52,063 nucleotides of DNA from Chitinophaga pinensis (GTDB lineage Bacteria; Bacteroidota; Bacteroidia; NS11-12g; UBA9320). The DNA is taken from NCBI GenBank assembly GCA_945907065.1, contig CAMDSC010000016.1, positions 1 to 52,063 on the forward strand, given 5' to 3'. Numbering within the stretch: position 1 is the first letter of the stretch; the number at the start of each line of letters is the position of its first letter. The notes under the pieces were generated by a model. The model made no database searches and was not told the DNA's origin. It saw only the letters and a program-made list of their open reading frames with translations. Positions 1-8,300 of this stretch are shown in pieces. The position numbers were made by a program, and so were the translations under genes.

Positions 1-155
1 TGGGAGGGGGTAGTATAGGGGAGGATACCTGGGTAGGGGGGTATAATAAAGTTAGCCCCCTAAATATATTACAACCCTTTACAGACAAGGGTTTCCGCTA
101 TTCTAAATTTGGTTTTTTTATTTATTTTACCTACTATTATACATATCAAAAAAAT
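1..155. other. G-run-rich leader with two hairpins
   Basis: The first 45 bases carry five runs of three or more G, unusual in this AT-rich region. A 7-bp stem can form between 34-40 (TAGGGGG) and 56-62 (CCCCCTA). A second perfect 7-bp stem lies at 73-79 (AACCCTT) and 87-93 (AAGGGTT). The frame of the next gene stays open back to base 3 and would read a Gly-rich peptide here, so this stretch may be either an untranslated leader or the coding part of a gene that starts outside the window. No promoter can be chosen with confidence. Confidence 0.4.
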
Positions 156-623
156 ATGGCACAAGAAAATACAGAAAACAACTACGAAAAACCCGATAAT
201 TTGTTAGGGGGGAGTATGAATCTTAATATCGATACAAATCCCACTGATTATCGTAGTATACCTTTTGGTATTAATTATTCAGAATTAGAAGTTACAGTTA
301 GAGATAATTTTAGAGATAAACAGAGGTCATACATATCTCTTCATCAATTGGTTTTCGGGCTTTCTGCGAATCAGAACCTGAAACACAAGTGTAATGAGGC
401 TTCCTACCTACTTTATCATGTTGATTCTTTTACGTTGACTGATGATCCAAATGAGGTCGAAGATTTCTTGCTTACAGAACGGGATAATGAAGAATATAAA
501 ACGAAAAGAGAAAACATACCTATTGTTAACTACAGTGGGAAAGTAAAGAGCCTCTTAGTTTTTTATAATCTTAACTCTATAACCTATTGTGTTCTCTATA
601 ACAAAGAAATAAAAACCATTTGA
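156..623 (+). CDS. hypothetical protein, possibly the 3' part of a longer gene
   Basis: No family is recognised. From the ATG the product is 155 residues, acidic and polar, without signal peptide or membrane segment. The frame has no stop upstream to the window edge, so the ATG at 156 may be internal. The last 69 bases overlap, convergently, the end of the neighbouring T9SS-cargo gene, whose sorting domain is clearly real. That makes the C-terminal tail of this protein doubtful: it may be a truncated gene running into its neighbour. A stop-to-stop frame of this size with normal-looking composition favours coding, but function is unknown. Confidence 0.4.
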   Translation: MAQENTENNYEKPDNLLGGSMNLNIDTNPTDYRSIPFGINYSELEVTVRDNFRDKQRSYISLHQLVFGLSANQNLKHKCNEASYLLYHVDSFTLTDDPNEVEDFLLTERDNEEYKTKRENIPIVNYSGKVKSLLVFYNLNSITYCVLYNKEIKTI

Positions 624-1772
624 TATTGCATTTAGATTAATAGTAGTATTTTCTTGAATTAACTTAGATTTAATTATAATACGTCCAAATACATCTGTAA
701 TATTATAAGTTAACCCTAAGAATTTTGTATCCACAACTAAATTAATTTGGTCGCTTGTTGGGTTTGGATATATGTAGATTTTATTAGTTTCGGTAATAAT
801 ATTTATACCACCAGGACTTTTGACTGTTAATATAGCTGACCCCGATGTGTCCAGGCATATACCAGAAGAAGATATACATCGAAAGGCTTGATGGTTATTT
901 ATAAGAGTCGTATTCATCACTTTCAATGTATCATTATCCACTCCTTTAAATTGTGTTGAATTATTTAGATTTTGAAAACCAGATCCAACATCTGTTTGCC
1001 ATTGATATTTAGCTGAAAGATCAGATGCAGAAACTATAAATTCCACATCAGAACCAGCATTTACCGTGGTGTCTTCAGGGTTATTTGTGATATTTAGAAC
1101 ACAAGCTTTATTAAGTCCCGTTATTTCATCTTTGGTTAGAACACGATTCCATATGGCCACATCATCTATATTCCCTTTGAAAAAAATATCCATATAGCCA
1201 CCTATCGAAAATCCAACGCTGGGTATTGTTCCCCCAGAGGTTACTTTAATTGAATCAACTAAAATATTATTGACAAATGTTTTTAGCAATGCCCCATTGT
1301 AAGTTAAGACCACATGGTTCCATATGGTAGGATTTACAGCAAACTTTAGATTCTTTTGACTATTTACTGGTATATAATGCACCCGCAGAGTGTTAGATTC
1401 CGTTGCAGCACTAAAGCCAAAAAGTTTATTATTTGAATAGGTACTCATAAAAAGTAAACCATCTGCGACCTCGGTGAATTGAAACCAACCAGAATACGTG
1501 AAATTAGATGGGCTGGTTCCCGTTTGAGAAGTAAGGCTGGCCGTACCGTCAAAAAGGAATGCCTTGTCCTCTTTACCAAAGCGATCTTTAGTTAATGTTG
1601 CATTCTTATTTATACAGTGAAATGCTTTGCCTCCCTCATCTAGGGAATTCCCGTTAAATGGATACCAAGCGAGTAGACCATTTGTTGGGATATAATTTGG
1701 GATTGTTTGGGATCGAACAATAAAACTTAGTAATAAAAAAAGAGATAAAAGGATTTGTTTTAGAATTTTCAT
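555..1772 (-). CDS. LamG-domain exported protein with T9SS type A sorting domain
   Basis: The 405-residue product begins with a signal peptide (about 1-22, ending at RSQ). A LamG/concanavalin-A-like jellyroll follows (about 30-220, from GLLAWYPFNGNSLD to DVAIWNRVLTKDEI). Then comes an Ig-like segment (about 230-318) and a C-terminal sorting domain (about 330-405) with the hallmark YPNPTSDQINL. Such proteins are exported by Sec, moved across the outer membrane by the type IX secretion system and anchored or released after cleavage of the sorting domain. LamG domains usually bind carbohydrate or protein; the ligand is not predictable. A promoter matching the Bacteroidota consensus lies just upstream. 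The gene end overlaps the frame at 156-623 tail to tail. Confidence 0.85.
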   Translation of the reverse strand: MKILKQILLSLFLLLSFIVRSQTIPNYIPTNGLLAWYPFNGNSLDEGGKAFHCINKNATLTKDRFGKEDKAFLFDGTASLTSQTGTSPSNFTYSGWFQFTEVADGLLFMSTYSNNKLFGFSAATESNTLRVHYIPVNSQKNLKFAVNPTIWNHVVLTYNGALLKTFVNNILVDSIKVTSGGTIPSVGFSIGGYMDIFFKGNIDDVAIWNRVLTKDEITGLNKACVLNITNNPEDTTVNAGSDVEFIVSASDLSAKYQWQTDVGSGFQNLNNSTQFKGVDNDTLKVMNTTLINNHQAFRCISSSGICLDTSGSAILTVKSPGGINIITETNKIYIYPNPTSDQINLVVDTKFLGLTYNITDVFGRIIIKSKLIQENTTINLNAISNGFYFFVIENTIGYRVKIIKN

Positions 1773-1788
1773 AGTTCTTAATTTTTAC

Positions 1789-1820
1789 CAAAAGTAATAA
1801 ATAATTGTAAAGACGACAAA
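1789..1820 (-). promoter_or_regulatory. Bacteroidota-type promoter with 14-bp palindrome at the -33 element
   Basis: On the minus strand TACTTTTG (1796-1789) matches the TAnnTTTG -7 consensus. TTTG (1820-1817) lies 20 bp upstream as the -33 element. The -33 element sits inside a perfect 14-bp palindrome, CGACAAATTTGTCG (1814-1827), which could be an operator. It drives the LamG/T9SS gene 17 bp downstream. Confidence 0.6.
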
Positions 1821-1964
1821 TTTGTCGCAAAGCAAGTCTTCTTGTTTCTCCTAATTAGCCTGGTGAAAATGTACCAATCGGAGATTAAAGAATTTGGTCT
1901 TAGGGTGCCAAAAGTAGATCAAAGTATTGAAAACACTGGCGCACCAGAAACTGTACCTTCGGTA

Positions 1965-3809
1965 TTACTCTACGGTAACCGACTTCGCCAAATTTCTTGG
2001 TTGGTCAACATTGCACCCACGCAACACAGCTATGTGATAGGATAATAATTGAAGAGGAATTGTGCTTAATAAAGGAACTAAAGCATCTTCGGTTTCAGGT
2101 ATTTCAATAATATGTTCTGCCACATCTTTCACCTTGGTGTCTCCTTCGGTTACTATGGCTATTAATCGGCCTTTACGGGCTTTCACTTCCTGAATATTAC
2201 TTAATACTTTTTCGTAAATTTCATTTTGCGTGGCAATAACAACTACGGGCATTTCGGCATCAATAAGGGCAATTGGTCCGTGCTTCATTTCGGCAGCCGG
2301 ATAACCTTCAGCATGTATGTAGGAAATTTCTTTGAGTTTTAAAGCTCCTTCCAAAGCCACCGGAAAATTATAACCTCTTCCCAAATATAGAAAATTTGAA
2401 ACATGGCTATATTCTTTTGCTATCGCTAAAACACTTTCCTGGCACGATTTTAGAACCTTTTCAACCTTGGCCGGAATACGTTCCAATTCTTGCAAAACAG
2501 ACCGTAATTTAGAATCAGAAATAGTTCCACGGCGTTGGGCAAAACCTAGTGCTAGTAAAGTAAGTACTGTAACCTGAGCTGTAAAAGCTTTGGTAGAAGC
2601 TACTCCAATTTCAGGTCCGGCGTGTGTGTAAGCTCCTGCATCCGTCATCCTTGGGATGGATGAACCAACCACATTGCAAACTCCAAAAATAGTTGCTCCT
2701 GCTTTTTTAGCCAATTCAAGAGCTGCAAGAGTATCGGCCGTTTCACCGGATTGAGAAATAGCAATCACTAAATCATCGGCATATAATATGGGATTGCGAT
2801 ATCTAAATTCAGAAGCATATTCTACTTCTACGGGTATTCTTGCAAAATCTTCAAACAAATATTCGCCTACCAAACCAGCGTGCCATGATGTACCACAGCC
2901 AATTATGATAATGCGTTTAAGATTTCTTATTTTATTCTCAAATTCATTCAAACTTCGCATTTCAATTTGCAAAGTATTCGAATCAATTCTTCCTCTGAAA
3001 CTATCGTGTATGGATTTAGGCTGCTCAAAAATTTCTTTAAGCATGAAATGCTCATAACCTCCTTTTTCTATAGCATCCAGGCTAATTTCCAATTGATGAA
3101 TAAAAGGCGTTTTCTTAACATTGGCAATAGTTTTCACTATCAATTCGCCATTCGTTATAACGGCTATTTCATTGTCTTCCAGGTAACTTACCTTACGGGT
3201 ATATTCTACAATCGGGGTTGCATCACTTGCCATGAAAAATTCGCCCGGATTTTCTCCAATTCCAACTACCAAAGGACTTCCCTTTCGGGCTCCTATCAAT
3301 ACATCAGGATCATTTTTGGATAATATAACAATGGCATAGGCCCCAACGACTTCATTCAATGCTAAACGAACAGCTTCAAATAAAGAGCATTTTTCATGGT
3401 TACGAATTTCTTCTATTAAATGTACCAAAACCTCGGTATCGGTATCACTTTTAAACACGTGGCCGGTTTTAACAAGAGCCTCTTTTAGTGTAGCGTAATT
3501 TTCAATAATACCATTGTGTATTACGGCTAAATTACCGGATTGAGATAAATGAGGATGAGCATTTTTCTGATTGGGTTCACCATGTGTAGCCCATCGGGTG
3601 TGACCTATTCCCTTAGTGCCTTCTATATTTTGATTCCCAATCTTATTTTCTAAATCCTGAACTTTACCGTGCTCTTTATACACCTTCATATCCCCGTCGA
3701 GCAAGGCTATTCCGGCACTGTCATATCCACGGTATTCTAATCGTTTAAGACCTTGAATCAAAAAGTTGTAAGCTTGATTAGGTCCGATATACGCTACTAT
3801 TCCACACAT
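1965..3809 (-). CDS. glmS: glutamine--fructose-6-phosphate aminotransferase (isomerizing)
   Basis: GlmS converts fructose-6-phosphate and glutamine to glucosamine-6-phosphate and glutamate, the entry step to UDP-GlcNAc for peptidoglycan and LPS. The 614-residue length is normal. The N-terminal glutaminase domain starts MCGIVAYIG, with Cys2 as nucleophile after Met removal, and carries the HTRWATHG motif. Two SIS sugar-isomerase domains follow (about 290-610), with GCGTSWHAG, SQSGETADT and the C-terminal PRNLAKSVTVE. It lies 34 bp downstream of metK on the same strand and is probably co-transcribed with it. No glmS ribozyme-like leader is visible, as expected outside Firmicutes. Confidence 0.97.
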   Translation of the reverse strand: MCGIVAYIGPNQAYNFLIQGLKRLEYRGYDSAGIALLDGDMKVYKEHGKVQDLENKIGNQNIEGTKGIGHTRWATHGEPNQKNAHPHLSQSGNLAVIHNGIIENYATLKEALVKTGHVFKSDTDTEVLVHLIEEIRNHEKCSLFEAVRLALNEVVGAYAIVILSKNDPDVLIGARKGSPLVVGIGENPGEFFMASDATPIVEYTRKVSYLEDNEIAVITNGELIVKTIANVKKTPFIHQLEISLDAIEKGGYEHFMLKEIFEQPKSIHDSFRGRIDSNTLQIEMRSLNEFENKIRNLKRIIIIGCGTSWHAGLVGEYLFEDFARIPVEVEYASEFRYRNPILYADDLVIAISQSGETADTLAALELAKKAGATIFGVCNVVGSSIPRMTDAGAYTHAGPEIGVASTKAFTAQVTVLTLLALGFAQRRGTISDSKLRSVLQELERIPAKVEKVLKSCQESVLAIAKEYSHVSNFLYLGRGYNFPVALEGALKLKEISYIHAEGYPAAEMKHGPIALIDAEMPVVVIATQNEIYEKVLSNIQEVKARKGRLIAIVTEGDTKVKDVAEHIIEIPETEDALVPLLSTIPLQLLSYHIAVLRGCNVDQPRNLAKSVTVE

Positions 3810-3843
3810 AAATTATTGTTTAGTTTGAAATGTAAAGTTATAA

Positions 3844-5127
3844 TTATTTCAGATGGAATGCTTCTTTAATTTTGTCGGTATAATCCAATTTTTCCCAAGT
3901 AAACAATTCAACCATTAGTTTTTTGGTTTGTCCATCAGGGCTCACATATATTTTTTCTACAGTTTCATTCTTCCGGCCCATGTGTCCATAGGCTGCGGTT
4001 TCAGAATAAATAGGATTTCTAAGTTTCAATCGGCTTTCTATTGCGTAAGGACGCATATCAAAAAGGTCTTCAATTACTTTGGCAATTTCGCCATCGTGCA
4101 TACTAACTTTGGCTGTACCATTGGTATTAATATACAATCCACAAGGTTTGGCTACGCCAATAGCATATGATATTTGAACCAAAACCTCATCGCACAAACC
4201 AGCTGCTACCATATTTTTTGCAATATGACGGGTGGCATAAGCTGCTGAGCGATCCACTTTTGATGGATCCTTTCCTGAAAATGCACCTCCTCCGTGGGCT
4301 CCTTTTCCGCCGTATGTATCAACAATAATTTTGCGACCTGTTAAGCCGGTATCGCCGTGTGGACCACCAATTACAAATTTTCCTGTAGGGTTAATATGGT
4401 AGGTAATTTTATCAGTAAATAGTGCTTGTAACTCAGGTTTTAATTTTGCTTTTACTCGTGGAATAACAATATTTATAACATCAGCTTTTATCTTGGCAAG
4501 CATTTTTTGCTCATCATCAAAATCATCGTGTTGGGTTGATACCACAATAGAATCGATTCGTTGAGGCACATTTTCGTCCGAGTATTCAATAGTAACTTGT
4601 GATTTGGCATCAGGACGTAAATAACCAATTAAATTTGGTTCATTGTTTCGGATATAAGATAATTCTTGTAAAACTTTGTGCGCCAAATCCAAGGCCAAAG
4701 GCATGTAATTATCGGTTTCCTTTGTGGCATAACCAAACATCATTCCTTGGTCGCCGGCACCTTGTGCATTTGCTTTTGATTCAAAATCCTGATTGGCAGC
4801 TACTCTGTCAACTCCTTGATTAATATCAGCAGACTGATCATGAATGGCAGAAATTACACCGCATGAATTGGCTTCAAACATATATTCGGATTTGGTATAC
4901 CCTATTTTGCGAACCACCTCTCTGGCTATTTTTTGAACATCGAGATAAGTGTTAGTTTTTACTTCGCCGGCTAAAACTACAAGTCCCGTGGTAACAAGAG
5001 TTTCACAAGCTACCTTAGATTCAGGATCCCAAGCCAAAAAATTATCAATTAAAGCGTCAGAAATTTGGTCGGCCACTTTATCCGGATGACCTTCGGAAAC
5101 TGATTCAGATGTAAATAAATATGACAT
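3844..5127 (-). CDS. metK: S-adenosylmethionine synthetase
   Basis: MetK makes S-adenosylmethionine from methionine and ATP. The 427-residue protein shows [15 protein letters not shown] at the N-terminus, DQGMMFGYA, and the P-loop-like [13 protein letters not shown], followed by [19 protein letters not shown]. It is some 40 residues longer than the E. coli enzyme, with extra sequence in the middle (about 190-235). The start is supported by [10 protein letters not shown], directly before the conserved region. A TAAATTTG -7 element (5151-5144, minus strand) lies 17 bp upstream; no convincing -33 element and no SAM-riboswitch fold was seen in the 100-bp leader. glmS follows. Confidence 0.97.
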   Translation of the reverse strand: MSYLFTSESVSEGHPDKVADQISDALIDNFLAWDPESKVACETLVTTGLVVLAGEVKTNTYLDVQKIAREVVRKIGYTKSEYMFEANSCGVISAIHDQSADINQGVDRVAANQDFESKANAQGAGDQGMMFGYATKETDNYMPLALDLAHKVLQELSYIRNNEPNLIGYLRPDAKSQVTIEYSDENVPQRIDSIVVSTQHDDFDDEQKMLAKIKADVINIVIPRVKAKLKPELQALFTDKITYHINPTGKFVIGGPHGDTGLTGRKIIVDTYGGKGAHGGGAFSGKDPSKVDRSAAYATRHIAKNMVAAGLCDEVLVQISYAIGVAKPCGLYINTNGTAKVSMHDGEIAKVIEDLFDMRPYAIESRLKLRNPIYSETAAYGHMGRKNETVEKIYVSPDGQTKKLMVELFTWEKLDYTDKIKEAFHLK

Positions 5128-5228
5128 TTTTTTAATAAAGGTGCAAATTTAAGATATTAGATTGATAGATATGTGATTAGATTTTAGATTGACAGACTTA
5201 AGATATAAGAGCTTAAATAATGAGCCTT

Positions 5229-5711
5229 TTACCCTTCCTTAATTTTTTTCTCAATCAAACTGGTGGAATACCCGGGCAAAAAATCAATGGTTAAAACCTT
5301 GCCGCCATTGCCTGTAACTATATCATAGCCTGCAATTTCTTCGGGTTTATAATCGGCTCCTTTTACCAAAATATCTGGAAACAAGGTTTTTATTAATTCG
5401 TAAGGGGTTTCTTCGCCAAAAAGAATTACAGCATCTACACAACCTAAGGAGGCCATTATTTCTGACCGTGAAATTTCATCCTGAATAGGGCGTGTTGGGC
5501 TTTTGATAGTAGAAACAGATTTGTCGGAATTTACAGCTACTATTAATTTGGTGCCTAAAGCTGCGGCTTTGTTTAAATAATCCACATGACCGCGGTGCAA
5601 TATATCAAAACAACCGTTGGTAAAAACAACAGTTTCTCCCGTTTCTTTCCATGTTTTTCTTAACACAGATAAGGCTTCAAATGTTACTATTTTTGATTTA
5701 TAAAACGTCAT
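5229..5711 (-). CDS. rfaE2: D-glycero-beta-D-manno-heptose 1-phosphate adenylyltransferase
   Basis: This stand-alone nucleotidyltransferase attaches AMP to heptose-1-phosphate to give ADP-heptose for LPS core. In enterobacteria this activity is the C-terminal half of HldE. The 160-residue product contains the nucleotidyltransferase signature TNGCFDILHRGHVDYL with the HxGH motif (HRGH), and GADYKPEEI near the C-terminus. No kinase half (RfaE1/HldA) is in the window. Its start overlaps the 3' end of the upstream YbhN-like gene by 14 bp, which implies translational coupling in the panD operon. Confidence 0.93.
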   Translation of the reverse strand: MTFYKSKIVTFEALSVLRKTWKETGETVVFTNGCFDILHRGHVDYLNKAAALGTKLIVAVNSDKSVSTIKSPTRPIQDEISRSEIMASLGCVDAVILFGEETPYELIKTLFPDILVKGADYKPEEIAGYDIVTGNGGKVLTIDFLPGYSTSLIEKKIKEG

Positions 5712-6708
5712 CAGCCGTAATGCGTTTGCGAAGCTTATTGCTTATTAAAACCATACTAATTAAGCCTACCACAAAAATCATAATCATTTGCGAAGCGTGG
5801 CTAATAGTAGCGTAGGTTATGCCTTCTTTTTCGGTTATACCAAATAACACCAACCCTAAACCTACCAAATTATGATACACCCCAATACCTCCCGGAACCG
5901 GAAGAATAATGGCCACCGTTCCTAAAAATAATACGATTAAACCGGCCTGATATCCTAAATGTGCTGTGGGCTGATAAGAGAAAAAAGTAAAATAGGCCAT
6001 AGCAAAATACATGCTCCAGATAAAAAGGGAATGGGCAATAAATAAGAAAGGTTTTTCCAATTTAAGAACGCTTTTAATCCCATCCATAAATCCTAGAGCG
6101 ATGTTGGCGGCTTTTTTATAAAGGGTTAGGTTTTTAATCTTGTTGCGCAAAATGTAAATAGCCAATCCACCCACAACTAAGGCTCCAAGAATAATATATT
6201 TTAAGTAGGAGCCATTTTCTGAACCGCTTCCCAGCATGGGGTAAATGGTATCGTTTAAAAAACCATTCAATAAATCAAACTGAGAAATGAAAATAAACAG
6301 GGTAACAATCATAGTGATGATTAAATCAATCACCCGTTCGATAAATACAGTTCCAAATAATTTTTCTACCGGTATTTTATCGGTTTTGGCTAATGCAGCG
6401 CAACGGGTTACTTCACCCAGGCGAGGTACCAAATTGTTTGAAAAATACCCAATCATTACAGCGTAAAAGGCGTTCCAGTTATTGGCTTTATAGCCCAATG
6501 GTTTTAATAATAAATTCCAACGCAATGCCCGGCTGGCATGGGCCAAAATACCACAAATCATGGCAACCGCAATCCATAAATAGTTGGCATGTTTTATTTC
6601 CTCAAACATTTGTTTGAGGTCCATATTTTTAAATGCCCAACCCAAAAGAGCCAATCCCAATCCAAGGAAAAGCACAAATTTTATAACATTTTTCAGGTTG
6701 AACTCCAT
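5698..6708 (-). CDS. YbhN/UPF0104 family integral membrane protein (flippase-like domain)
   Basis: The 336-residue protein is almost entirely hydrophobic, with about eight predicted membrane segments. It matches the lysylphosphatidylglycerol synthetase transmembrane/YbhN family by its N-terminal pattern, the YFSNNLVPRLGEVTRCAAL segment (about 90-110) and PVPGGIGVYHNLVG near residue 275. Members are thought to move lipids or lipid-linked sugars, but the substrate here is not known. It sits between panD (3 bp away) and rfaE2 (14-bp overlap). Linkage with an ADP-heptose gene hints at an envelope role; this is inference. Confidence 0.85.
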   Translation of the reverse strand: MEFNLKNVIKFVLFLGLGLALLGWAFKNMDLKQMFEEIKHANYLWIAVAMICGILAHASRALRWNLLLKPLGYKANNWNAFYAVMIGYFSNNLVPRLGEVTRCAALAKTDKIPVEKLFGTVFIERVIDLIITMIVTLFIFISQFDLLNGFLNDTIYPMLGSGSENGSYLKYIILGALVVGGLAIYILRNKIKNLTLYKKAANIALGFMDGIKSVLKLEKPFLFIAHSLFIWSMYFAMAYFTFFSYQPTAHLGYQAGLIVLFLGTVAIILPVPGGIGVYHNLVGLGLVLFGITEKEGITYATISHASQMIMIFVVGLISMVLISNKLRKRITADDVL

Positions 6709-6711
6709 ATA

Positions 6712-7059
6712 CTAAAGTAAAGAATTATCAGGGCTTACAAAGGCCAAGGCTGGTTTAAAGGTTTTGGCTTCTTCAAAATCCATGTGGGCAAAGGAAATAA
6801 CGATAATAATATCGCCAACCTGCGCTTTGCGGGCTGCGGCTCCATTAAGGCAAACTGTTTTGCTGCCGCGTTTTCCTTTAATTATATACGTTTCTAAACG
6901 TTCGCCATTGTTGTTATTTACCACCAACACCTTTTCGTTTTCAATAAGGTTGGAAGCATCCATCAGGTCTTCGTCAAGTGTTAAACTTCCCACATAATGC
7001 AATTCGGTTTGAGTAACCTTTACATTATGAAGCTTTGATTTTAATATTTCTATCTGCAT
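6712..7059 (-). CDS. panD: aspartate 1-decarboxylase
   Basis: PanD decarboxylates aspartate to beta-alanine for pantothenate and CoA. The 115-residue zymogen has Gly24-Ser25 ([13 protein letters not shown]), the self-cleavage site that creates the pyruvoyl group, and the downstream [15 protein letters not shown] segment. Length is slightly below the 120-130 usual in other phyla. It is first in a three-gene operon (panD, YbhN-like, rfaE2) with a good promoter directly upstream, divergent from tRNA-Arg. Its pathway partner panC is about 22 kb away in this window. Confidence 0.97.
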   Translation of the reverse strand: MQIEILKSKLHNVKVTQTELHYVGSLTLDEDLMDASNLIENEKVLVVNNNNGERLETYIIKGKRGSKTVCLNGAAARKAQVGDIIIVISFAHMDFEEAKTFKPALAFVSPDNSLL

Positions 7060-7071
7060 AGTTTAAGGCTG

Positions 7072-7103
7072 CAAAAGTAATTCAAAGCCCTGTAACCCCC
7101 AAA
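7072..7103 (-). promoter_or_regulatory. promoter of the panD operon
   Basis: On the minus strand TACTTTTG (7079-7072) matches TAnnTTTG, and TTTG (7103-7100) lies 20 bp upstream, the Bacteroidota -7/-33 layout. The -7 box ends 12 bp before the panD ATG, so the leader is very short. Confidence 0.7.
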
Positions 7104-7148
7104 GAAGGAATTTTTGAGGTAAAATTAGAATTGGGTTTTACAAAGTCA

Positions 7149-7179
7149 TTTGATACGAATTTTTTAAACCTTAACTTTG
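7149..7179 (+). promoter_or_regulatory. promoter of tRNA-Arg / mnmH / selD
   Basis: TTTG at 7149-7152 and TAACTTTG at 7172-7179 are separated by 19 bp, matching the Bacteroidota -33/-7 consensus. The tRNA begins 13 bp after the -7 box. No other promoter-like sequence lies between the tRNA and mnmH, so this is probably the promoter for all three genes. Confidence 0.75.
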
Positions 7180-7191
7180 CAGCCTACAAAC

Positions 7192-7263
7192 GGCTTCGTA
7201 GTTTAATGGATAGAACTTGAGTTTCCGGTACTCACGGTGGGGGTTCGATTCCCTCCGAAGCCG
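7192..7263 (+). tRNA. tRNA-Arg (anticodon CCG)
   Basis: A full cloverleaf of 72 nt can be drawn. The acceptor stem is GGCTTCG (7192-7198) with CGAAGCC (7256-7262), followed by discriminator G7263. The D-stem is GTTT/GAAC with an AATGGATA loop typical of tRNA-Arg. The anticodon stem TGAGT/ACTCA closes the loop TTCCGGT, with anticodon CCG at 7225-7227. The T-arm is GGGGG-TTCGATT-CCCTC. CCA is not encoded. It decodes CGG. The mnmH start codon follows only 20 nt after the tRNA end. Confidence 0.96.
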
Positions 7264-7283
7264 CTTCTTTTCCCTAAGTATCT

Positions 7284-8300
7284 TTGGCACAATCACTCGC
7301 ACCTGCATCGTTTTTATCAGCTTCCGCCAGCGGAGTTGTTTTGGATGTAAGGTCGCCTAAGGAATTTGAGAATGGGCATATACCCGGAGCTATTTCTTTC
7401 CCCTTATTTAGCAATGAAGAACGAGCCATTGTAGGCACACTTTACAAACAAAAAGGCAAAACCGAAGCGTTGCTGAAAGGCTTGGAAATTGTGGGTCCAA
7501 AATTGAAAGACTTTGCCGAAAAAGCTTTAAAATTAAGTAATGGAACCCCCTTGTACATCCACTGCTGGCGGGGTGGTATGCGAAGCGGAAGCATGGCTAT
7601 ATTATTGCAAACTGCTGGTATTGATTGTGTGGTTTTAAAAGGCGGTTATAAAGCCTACAGAAACCATATTTTATCCGAATTTAAAAAGCCCTGGAATTTT
7701 AAAGTTATAGGTGGAAAAACAGGCAGCGGAAAAACACAGGTATTGGCTGAATTGGCCAAGCAAAAAGAACAGGTGATAGACCTGGAATTTTTGGCCCATC
7801 ACAAAGGTTCGGCCTTTGGGCGCATTGGCGAATTGCCCCAACCCACTACCGAACAATTTGGAAATAATCTTTACAAAATGCTTCAAAATTTTGATGCTCA
7901 AAAAAACATTTGGGTAGAAGATGAAAGCCATACCATTGGAAAGGTTTTTATCCCTTCCGAATTTTATTATAACTATCGAAAAGCTCCTTTGTATGTGTTG
8001 GATATTCCATTTGAAGAACGGCTCAACCATTTGATGACCATTTACGGAAACTACAATGTGCAGGAAATAAAGGAAGCTTATGAACGGATTGGTAAAAAAT
8101 TGGGGGGACAAAATGTGAAGCTTGCCCTTGAAATGATTGATAACGACGATTTAGTTTCAGCTGCTTCCATTGCCTTAATTTATTATGATAAAGCCTATTT
8201 GTATGGCTTGCAAAATAAGGACACCCAGGATATTACTTACTTTCCCTTCAAAAAATTTAATGCCAAAAAAATTGTCCAAAAACTATTAGAAAAAGCATGA
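7284..8300 (+). CDS. mnmH: tRNA 2-selenouridine synthase
   Basis: MnmH (SelU/YbbB) replaces sulfur by selenium in mnm5s2U at the wobble position of certain tRNAs, through a geranylated intermediate. The 338-residue protein has an N-terminal rhodanese domain (about 1-125) starting VVLDVRSPKEF, with the catalytic Cys94 in HCWRGGMRS, and a C-terminal P-loop domain with GGKTGSGKT at 143-151. The start must be the TTG at 7284: an in-frame TAA lies at 7275-7277 and no ATG precedes the conserved DVRSP. It overlaps selD by 4 bp (ATGA), which fits its dependence on selenophosphate. It directly follows tRNA-Arg. Confidence 0.95.
   Translation: MAQSLAPASFLSASASGVVLDVRSPKEFENGHIPGAISFPLFSNEERAIVGTLYKQKGKTEALLKGLEIVGPKLKDFAEKALKLSNGTPLYIHCWRGGMRSGSMAILLQTAGIDCVVLKGGYKAYRNHILSEFKKPWNFKVIGGKTGSGKTQVLAELAKQKEQVIDLEFLAHHKGSAFGRIGELPQPTTEQFGNNLYKMLQNFDAQKNIWVEDESHTIGKVFIPSEFYYNYRKAPLYVLDIPFEERLNHLMTIYGNYNVQEIKEAYERIGKKLGGQNVKLALEMIDNDDLVSAASIALIYYDKAYLYGLQNKDTQDITYFPFKKFNAKKIVQKLLEKA

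Noticed and set aside
1842-2045. 67-codon plus-strand ORF next to glmS
   Set aside because: It overlaps the 3' end of glmS antisense and has no recognisable features; it looks like a shadow frame.
3810-3843. glmS ribozyme upstream of glmS
   Set aside because: The gap to metK is only 34 bp, too short for the ribozyme.
5128-5228. Possible SAM riboswitch upstream of metK
   Set aside because: No conserved SAM-I, SAM-II or SAM/SAH core could be traced in the 100-bp AT-rich leader; only a -7 box is visible.
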